Assembly (NCBI GenBank): GCA_964455335.1
Contig: CAYVVW010000067.1
Span: 1 to 11,127, forward strand
From: Marvinbryantia sp964455335
GTDB lineage: Bacteria > Bacillota > Clostridia > Lachnospirales > Lachnospiraceae
Reading direction: 5' to 3'
DNA: 11,127 bases
Part shown: in pieces, positions 6,251 through 11,127 of the stretch
How positions within the stretch are numbered: the first letter of the stretch is position 1
How the letters are laid out: each line of letters opens with the position of its first letter
Notes under the pieces: model-generated
The model's database searches: none
Seen by the model: the letters and a program-made list of their open reading frames with translations, nothing else
Told to the model about the DNA's origin: nothing
Program-made: the position numbers and the translations under genes

Positions 6251-8889
6251 GCCTTAATTTGACTTTCCAGCACGTTCGCGGCCGCGCGCAGCGCGTCGGC
6301 GATGCCGCTTGGGTTTTTGCCGCCTGCCTGCGCCATGTTCGGGCGGCCTCCGCCCCCGCCCCAGACGAGGGGCGCGATGCCCTTGATGAGGTTGCCCGCG
6401 TGCGCGCCTTTTTTCATGGCCTCCCCGGTCGCCATGACGACGAGGTTGACTTTGCCGCCCGCGTCTCCTGCGAGCACGATGACCCCTTCGCCGAGTTTTT
6501 CCTTCAGCTGGTCGCCTAAGTCGCGCAGGCCGTTCCCGTCGACGCCGTCCACCTGCGCGCAGAGCAGCTTGACCCCCTTGACTTCCCGCACCTGGTCTGT
6601 CACGTCGCCCATGGCCTCCTTTGCCAGCTTGCCCTTTAGGGAGGCGATCTCGCTGTTGGCCGCGCGCAGCTCTTCCGTCAAGTGGCGCAGGCGCTCCGTG
6701 AGTGTGGACGGGGTGGCCTTGATGAGTTTCGCCGCCTCCAAAAGTTCCTCCTCCGCCTTGCGGTAATAGGCAAACACCCCATCCCCCGTCAGGGCCTCGA
6801 TGCGCCGCACGCCCGCGGCAATCCCAGACTCGGAGACGATCTTAAATGCCGTGATGCTCCCCGTGTGTCCCACGTGGGTTCCGCCACACAGCTCCTTGGA
6901 AAAATCGCCCATGGACACCACGCGCACTTCCTGCCCATATTTTTCCCCAAACAGGGCCACGGCACCGGACTGCTTCGCCTCCTGCAGGCCCATGACTTGC
7001 GTGACGACGGGCAAATCCGCTGTGATCTGGGCATTGACCAGCGCCTCTGTCTTGGCGATCTCCTCCTCTGTCATCGGCGCGAAATGCGCAAAGTCAAAGC
7101 GCAGGCGGTCGGGCGCAACCAGGGAACCCTTTTGCTCGACGTGCGATCCGAGCACCGTCTTTAAGGCCTTTTGCAGCAAATGGGTCGCGCTGTGGTTGTT
7201 GCAAGTGTCGCCGCGCTTTTTGGAATCGACTTGCAGCGTCACCGTATCCCCGACCCGGAACATCCCGCTTGCCACGCGGCCGACATGGCCCACTTTTCCG
7301 CCGAGGAGCTTGATGGTATCCTGCACCTCAAACACCGCGTCGCCCGCCGTGATGCGCCCGGTGTCGCCCTGCTGGCCGCCCATGGTCGCGTAAAAAGGCG
7401 TCTGCTCCACAAAGATGGTGGCGCGCTCCCCGTCTGAAATGGCATACGTGAGTTCCCGCTCTGTCGCGAGGACCGTGATCGCGGACGCGCACGACAGCTG
7501 TTCATACCCCACAAATTCCGTCGTGACGCCCGCGTCAATCGCGTCATACACCGTGGCGTCCGCGCCCATGTAATTGGTGGTCTCCCGCGCGCTGCGCGCC
7601 ATCGTACGCTGTGTCTCCATGGCCGCGCGAAAGCCCTCCTCGTCGATGGCATATCCCTTTTCCGCGAGGATTTCCCTAGTCAAGTCCAGCGGGAATCCAT
7701 AGGTGTCATACAGGGCAAATGCGTCCGCGCCCGAGAGGGTTTTTTCTCCCGCGTCCTCCATCTTTTTTTGCATATTGGCGAGAATCGCAAGGCCTTGGTC
7801 GATCGTCTTTTGGAACTTCTCTTCCTCCAAAGCCAGCACTTTTAAGATAAAATCCCGCTTCTCCGCAAGTTCCGGGTAGCCGTCCTTAGACCCCTCGATG
7901 ACCGTCTCGCTCAATTGCGACAGGAAATTCCCCTCGATGCCAAGGAGCTTTCCGTGGCGCGCCGCGCGCCGGATGAGCCTGCGCAGCACATACCCCCGGC
8001 CCTCGTTTGTCGGCATGACCCCGTCCGAGATGAGAAACGTGGCCGAGCGGATGTGGTCGGTAATCAGGCGGATGGAGACATCCTTGGCCTCGTCGGCCTT
8101 GTAAGCCACATTGGCAAACGCGCAGACTTTATCCCGCAGGGAGCGGATGGTGTCCACGTCAAAAATGGAGTCCACGTCCTGCACGACGACCGCAAGTCGC
8201 TCCAGCCCCATGCCGGTGTCGATGTTCTTTTGCTCCAATTCTTCGTAATGGCCGTTTCCGTCACTCTCAAATTGTGTAAAGACGTCGTTCCAGACCTCGA
8301 TGTAGCGGTCACAGTCGCATCCGACGTCGCACGTCGGCTTGTGGCAGCCATATTTTTCGCCGCGGTCATAATAGACTTCCGAGCAAGGGCCGCAAGGGCC
8401 TGCCCCATGCTCCCAAAAATTGTCCGCCTTCCCAAAGCGGTAAATCCGGTTTTCCGGAATGCCGATCTGATCCCGCCAAATGGAAAATGCCTCGTCGTCG
8501 TTTTCGTAGACGGATGGGTAAAGCCGCTCTTTGTCCAGCCCCACCACCTCTGTCAAAAACTCCCAGGTCCAGGCAATGGCCTCCTCTTTGAAATAGTCTC
8601 CAAACGAAAAATTGCCCAGCATCTCAAAAAACGTGCCGTGCCGCGCCGTCTTTCCCACATTTTCGATATCCCCCGTGCGGATGCACTTCTGGCACGTCGC
8701 CACGCGCTTTCTCGGCGGGATCTCCGCGCCGGTAAAATAGGGCTTCAACGGCGCCATGCCGGAATTGATGAGCAACAGGCTTTTGTCATTGTGCGGCACT
8801 AAGGAAAAGCTCTTTAGGACCAAATGGCCCTTGCCCGCAAAAAAGTCCAAAAACATTTTTCTCAATTCATTTACGCCATACTGTCTCAC
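6247..8889 (-). CDS. alaS: alanyl-tRNA synthetase
   Basis: Charges tRNA-Ala and edits mischarged Ser/Gly. The 880 residues are full length for bacterial AlaRS. In order: class II catalytic core (about 1-240), with INSGMAPLKPYF, RTGDIENVGKTARHGTFFEMLGNFSFGDYF and the DTGMGLERL motif (224-232); a four-Cys segment C182, C187, C191, C193 before DRYIEVWN; the tRNA-binding region; the editing domain with HSATH (566-570) and CGGTH (668-672), giving zinc ligands H566, H570, C668 and H672; a helical linker; and a C-Ala domain with GGGGGRPNMAQAGG. GTG 8889 is chosen because GGGAGG lies 7 bases before it. An in-frame TTG at 8904 would place that ribosome site inside the coding region. It lies 63 bases after the small membrane protein gene and has no T-box leader. 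Confidence 0.97.
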   Translation of the reverse strand: MRQYGVNELRKMFLDFFAGKGHLVLKSFSLVPHNDKSLLLINSGMAPLKPYFTGAEIPPRKRVATCQKCIRTGDIENVGKTARHGTFFEMLGNFSFGDYFKEEAIAWTWEFLTEVVGLDKERLYPSVYENDDEAFSIWRDQIGIPENRIYRFGKADNFWEHGAGPCGPCSEVYYDRGEKYGCHKPTCDVGCDCDRYIEVWNDVFTQFESDGNGHYEELEQKNIDTGMGLERLAVVVQDVDSIFDVDTIRSLRDKVCAFANVAYKADEAKDVSIRLITDHIRSATFLISDGVMPTNEGRGYVLRRLIRRAARHGKLLGIEGNFLSQLSETVIEGSKDGYPELAEKRDFILKVLALEEEKFQKTIDQGLAILANMQKKMEDAGEKTLSGADAFALYDTYGFPLDLTREILAEKGYAIDEEGFRAAMETQRTMARSARETTNYMGADATVYDAIDAGVTTEFVGYEQLSCASAITVLATERELTYAISDGERATIFVEQTPFYATMGGQQGDTGRITAGDAVFEVQDTIKLLGGKVGHVGRVASGMFRVGDTVTLQVDSKKRGDTCNNHSATHLLQKALKTVLGSHVEQKGSLVAPDRLRFDFAHFAPMTEEEIAKTEALVNAQITADLPVVTQVMGLQEAKQSGAVALFGEKYGQEVRVVSMGDFSKELCGGTHVGHTGSITAFKIVSESGIAAGVRRIEALTGDGVFAYYRKAEEELLEAAKLIKATPSTLTERLRHLTEELRAANSEIASLKGKLAKEAMGDVTDQVREVKGVKLLCAQVDGVDGNGLRDLGDQLKEKLGEGVIVLAGDAGGKVNLVVMATGEAMKKGAHAGNLIKGIAPLVWGGGGGRPNMAQAGGKNPSGIADALRAAANVLESQIKA

Positions 8890-8896
8890 AAGATTT

Positions 8897-8902
8897 CCTC
8901 CC
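8897..8902 (-). promoter_or_regulatory. ribosome binding site deciding the alaS start
   Basis: GGGAGG on the minus strand, 7 bases before GTG 8889. The in-frame TTG at 8904 overlaps this site and so cannot use it, which supports the GTG start and the N-terminus VRQYGVNELR (initiated as Met). Confidence 0.8.
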
Positions 8903-8952
8903 AAATATTTTTGTCGTTTCCGATCGCTCTCCTACTGCCGCGCACGCGTCCC

Positions 8953-9093
8953 CTACGGCTCTGTCTTTTTCATGTTCTGCTTTGCGTCCTTTTTCTCGCG
9001 CAAAAACTTCCCGAAAAAAATGCCGCAAATGGACACGGCCACTAGCAATGCCATCTTGACCAACGATTCTATGAGATATGCCCAAAAATCCAT
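8953..9093 (-). CDS. 46-residue single-helix membrane protein between tyrS and alaS
   Basis: Translation gives an MDFWAYLIESLVKM start, a hydrophobic helix (ALLVAVSICGIFFG, about residues 15-28) and a strongly charged tail (KFLREKKDAKQNMKKTEP). One membrane pass with a cytoplasmic basic tail is likely. The start is supported by AGGAGGG ending 4 bases before ATG 9093, slightly close but strong. That ribosome site overlaps the tyrS stop codon (9103-9105), and the gap between the genes is only 9 bases, so expression is likely coupled to tyrS. I do not recognise the family. The good ribosome site, membrane-helix pattern and tight spacing argue for a real gene; conservation in relatives would decide. 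Confidence 0.7.
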   Translation of the reverse strand: MDFWAYLIESLVKMALLVAVSICGIFFGKFLREKKDAKQNMKKTEP

Positions 9094-9102
9094 GCCGCCC
9101 TC

Positions 9103-10326
9103 CTATTTTTGCCGCACCATGTGGTAACCTTTTTTCCCTTTTTTGATCAGCAGCGCGCCGTCCTGGAAATCATCCGGCGTAAACACGCGCAGGGGATCGT
9201 CCACTTTTTCCCCATTTACGGAGACGCCGCCCTGCTGCAAAAGCCTGCGCGCCTCCGAGCGGGTCTTTGCCAAATGCGTCTCCACAAGCAGTGCCAAAAT
9301 ATCTTTTCCCTCGGCAAATTCCGCCGCCCCATACCAGGTGGTCGGCACGTTTTCGCTGTTCCCAGCGCCGGCAAAAAGAGACTTTGCCGCGTCCGCGGCC
9401 TTTTGGGCCTCTGCTTCCCCATGCACCAGTTTTGTCAATTCAAATGCCAGGATTTCCTTTGCCTTGTTGCGCGCGCTTCCCTCATAAGCCTCCATTTGGT
9501 CGATCTCCGCTAATGGGAGGAATGTCAGCATGCGCAAGTACCGCAGCACATCCGCGTCCCCGACATTTCTCCAGTATTGGAAGAACTCGTATGGGGACGT
9601 TTTCTCGGGATCGAGCCAGACAGCGCCGGACTGGGTTTTGCCCATTTTCTTCCCCTCGGAGCTTAACAAAAGCGGGAAGGTCAGCGCGTGCGCGTCTTTC
9701 CCAAGTTTTCTGCGGATCAGCTCCGTCCCGCCCAGCATGTTGCTCCACTGGTCGTCACCGCCAAATTGCATGGTGCAGCCGTAGCGCTCATAGAGCTGCA
9801 AAAAATCGTAGCTTTGCATGATCATGTAGTTAAATTCCAAAAAGCTCAAGCCTTTTTCCATGCGCTGCTTGTAGCACTCCGCCGCCAGCATGCGGTTGAC
9901 GGAAAAATGCGGCCCGACATCGCGCAAAAACGCGACATAATTGAGGTTCATCAGCCAGTCCGCATTGTTCGCCAGGATGGCCCCGCCCTCGCCAAAGTCG
10001 AGAAAGCGGCTGATCTGCTTTTGGAAACACGCGATGTTGTGGCAAATGGTCTCCTGCGTGATCATCTGGCGCATGTCACTTCTGCCGGACGGGTCTCCCA
10101 CCATGCCCGTGCCGCCGCCCATCAGGGCGATCGGCCGGTTGCCCGCCATCTGCAGGCGCTTCATCAGGCAAAGCGCCATGAAATGCCCCACGTGGAGGCT
10201 GTCCGCCGTCGGGTCAAAGCCGATATAAAAAACCGCCCGTCCCGCATTGACCGCCTGTTTGATTTCCGCCTCGTTCGTCACCTGGGCAATCAGCCCGCGC
10301 GCGACCAATTCCTCATAAATCCCCAT
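9103..10326 (-). CDS. tyrS: tyrosyl-tRNA synthetase
   Basis: Attaches tyrosine to tRNA-Tyr. The 407 residues are usual for the bacterial enzyme. Class I signatures are HVGH (45-48, the HIGH motif) within YIGFDPTADSLHVGH, and KMGKT (227-231, the KMSKS loop). Other landmarks are GGGTGMVGDPSGR (70-82), the tyrosine-pocket segment YMIMQSYDFLQL (167-178) and QFGGDDQWSNM (187-197). A C-terminal S4-like RNA-binding domain (about 345-405) contains SEARRLLQQGGVSVNGEKV. ATG 10326 starts MGIYEELVARG, the expected N-terminus; the ribosome site (AGAGGG) is modest. It lies 14 bases after the upstream surface-protein gene, without a T-box leader or visible terminator, so it probably depends on an upstream promoter. 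Confidence 0.96.
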   Translation of the reverse strand: MGIYEELVARGLIAQVTNEAEIKQAVNAGRAVFYIGFDPTADSLHVGHFMALCLMKRLQMAGNRPIALMGGGTGMVGDPSGRSDMRQMITQETICHNIACFQKQISRFLDFGEGGAILANNADWLMNLNYVAFLRDVGPHFSVNRMLAAECYKQRMEKGLSFLEFNYMIMQSYDFLQLYERYGCTMQFGGDDQWSNMLGGTELIRRKLGKDAHALTFPLLLSSEGKKMGKTQSGAVWLDPEKTSPYEFFQYWRNVGDADVLRYLRMLTFLPLAEIDQMEAYEGSARNKAKEILAFELTKLVHGEAEAQKAADAAKSLFAGAGNSENVPTTWYGAAEFAEGKDILALLVETHLAKTRSEARRLLQQGGVSVNGEKVDDPLRVFTPDDFQDGALLIKKGKKGYHMVRQK

Positions 10327-10340
10327 GGTTTTCCCTCTTT

Positions 10341-11127
10341 CTAACCTGTTTTTGCCGTCACTTTTGCCTGTTTCATGGAAGAGACGGTGATCGTCCCGCC
10401 CTCTTTCCAGGAAGTTTTCTGCTCCGGGCGCACCCAGACCTGAATCCTGTCCACCTTGCCTTTTTGCTTCCATTTGGACAAGTCAACGCTGAACATGCGC
10501 TCCACGTCCTTCCACAGGTAAGCCTGCGCCTCGTACACATGCTTTCCGCTAAAGAAACGGATGCGCACGTGCGCGCGGTTCTCCCGGATGCCCGACACCC
10601 GCAGCTTGCACACAAAGTTGCTCCGCTCGGAAAAATCCAGCTTGTTCGGGAAGTTCCACCCCACCCCTTGGTACAAATTGGGGTTGGCCTTCGGGTTGAC
10701 CGTGACAACCGCCCCGCCGGCCGTGCGCGCGACCGACCCGTTGTAATCATAGCCGGCGTCGCTTTGGATATCGGCGTCGTCCGCCGCGGCCCCGACCTTC
10801 TTTGCGCCCGCCGCGCGGTAAGTTCCCATTTTCTTGAACCGGTTCCAGGAAAACCCGGGTATCAGCGACCGGAACGATTTGCCCGGCAAAAACGCGAGGG
10901 CAAATTCCGTCACTTCTTTGGAAGATGCCGAGTCAATGTATTTGAACACGTCATAAATCACTTTTTGCTTTTTGGCATACTCCAGGACATTTTTCTTTGT
11001 GGTCCAGATGCCGAGGTTCAGCCCCTGGGCGATTTCCTCCTGGTGATCCACCTGCCTGTTGAGGATAAACGCGTCGATTTTGTCGTCAAACTCCGTCAGG
11101 AAATAGGCATAGACAAATGCCGCCGCT
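10341..11127 (-). CDS. C-terminal part of a DUF5722-like, probably exported protein with a beta-rich end domain
   Basis: The last 261 residues of a longer protein whose start lies outside the window. The frame stays open to the window edge, beginning AAAFVYAYFLTEFDDKIDAF and continuing FILNRQVDHQEEIAQGLNLG; the GTG of RQVDHQ is not a natural start because the pattern continues upstream. This region, with KKQKVIYDVFKYIDS after it, resembles the end of DUF5722 proteins, thought to have a glycosidase-like barrel; that is from memory and uncertain. After a short linker with Ala/Asp runs, the C-terminal 140 residues look like a beta-sandwich module, rich in Trp, Tyr and Phe strands (YQGVGWNFPNKLDF, HVRIRFFSGKHVYEAQ, VDRIQVWVRPEQ). 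A carbohydrate-binding role is inference. It is followed by tyrS after 14 bases. Confidence 0.65.
   Translation of the reverse strand, partial: AAAFVYAYFLTEFDDKIDAFILNRQVDHQEEIAQGLNLGIWTTKKNVLEYAKKQKVIYDVFKYIDSASSKEVTEFALAFLPGKSFRSLIPGFSWNRFKKMGTYRAAGAKKVGAAADDADIQSDAGYDYNGSVARTAGGAVVTVNPKANPNLYQGVGWNFPNKLDFSERSNFVCKLRVSGIRENRAHVRIRFFSGKHVYEAQAYLWKDVERMFSVDLSKWKQKGKVDRIQVWVRPEQKTSWKEGGTITVSSMKQAKVTAKTG

Noticed and set aside
7915..8802. A 295-codon open frame on the plus strand inside alaS, and a similar 218-codon frame at 9688-10344 inside tyrS.
   Set aside because: Both are fully antisense to well-identified synthetase genes, show no family motifs, and have no suitable ribosome site.
8890..8904. 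TTG at 8904 as the alaS start, adding five residues.
   Set aside because: The GGGAGG ribosome site would fall inside the coding sequence; GTG 8889 has that site at the ideal distance and gives the usual N-terminus.

Overview
This window is an ordinary-looking chromosomal stretch of a GC-rich bacterium, most likely an anaerobic member of Bacillota (Clostridia, possibly Lachnospirales-like). The assignment rests on the gene families present: a TIGR01906/DUF1461 membrane protein, a TrpX-type (COG2984) ABC importer, a YARHG protein and a four-Cys AlaRS. Strong AGGAGG-type ribosome binding sites also fit. It is inference, not a lineage call from a marker comparison. All twelve genes lie on the minus strand, so transcription runs from high to low coordinates. 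No mobile element, CRISPR array, tRNA or rRNA gene was seen, and no stretch above about 135 bases lacks a gene.

Upstream block (11127 to 6247): the C-terminal part of a large exported or surface-type protein (DUF5722-like, with a beta-rich C-terminal domain) is followed after 14 bases by tyrS. A 46-residue one-helix membrane protein comes next, with its ribosome binding site overlapping the tyrS stop, and then alaS. No T-box leader precedes either synthetase gene. Directly after alaS comes rpsU (ribosomal protein bS21), whose near-consensus sigma-A promoter overlaps the alaS stop codon and whose leader can form alternative hairpins. A strong intrinsic terminator follows rpsU.

Downstream block (5915 to 1): a three-level nested hairpin followed by five U residues precedes an ABC importer operon (substrate-binding protein, permease, ATPase) of the TrpXYZ-like group. 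A perfect 13-bp hairpin sits between the first two genes. The operon appears to continue into dut (dUTPase), a secreted YARHG-domain protein, a DUF1461 integral membrane protein and the start of holA (DNA polymerase III delta). The last three genes are joined by ATGA stop/start overlaps.

How the genes work together: most are housekeeping functions, namely tRNA charging with Tyr and Ala, the small ribosomal subunit, dUTP removal and clamp loading. They are interleaved with an amino-acid-type importer and several envelope proteins of unknown role. I see no clear novel defence or mobile system. The best leads are the terminator-like leader of the ABC operon, the rpsU leader, the coupled 46-residue membrane protein, and the YARHG/DUF1461/holA cassette.
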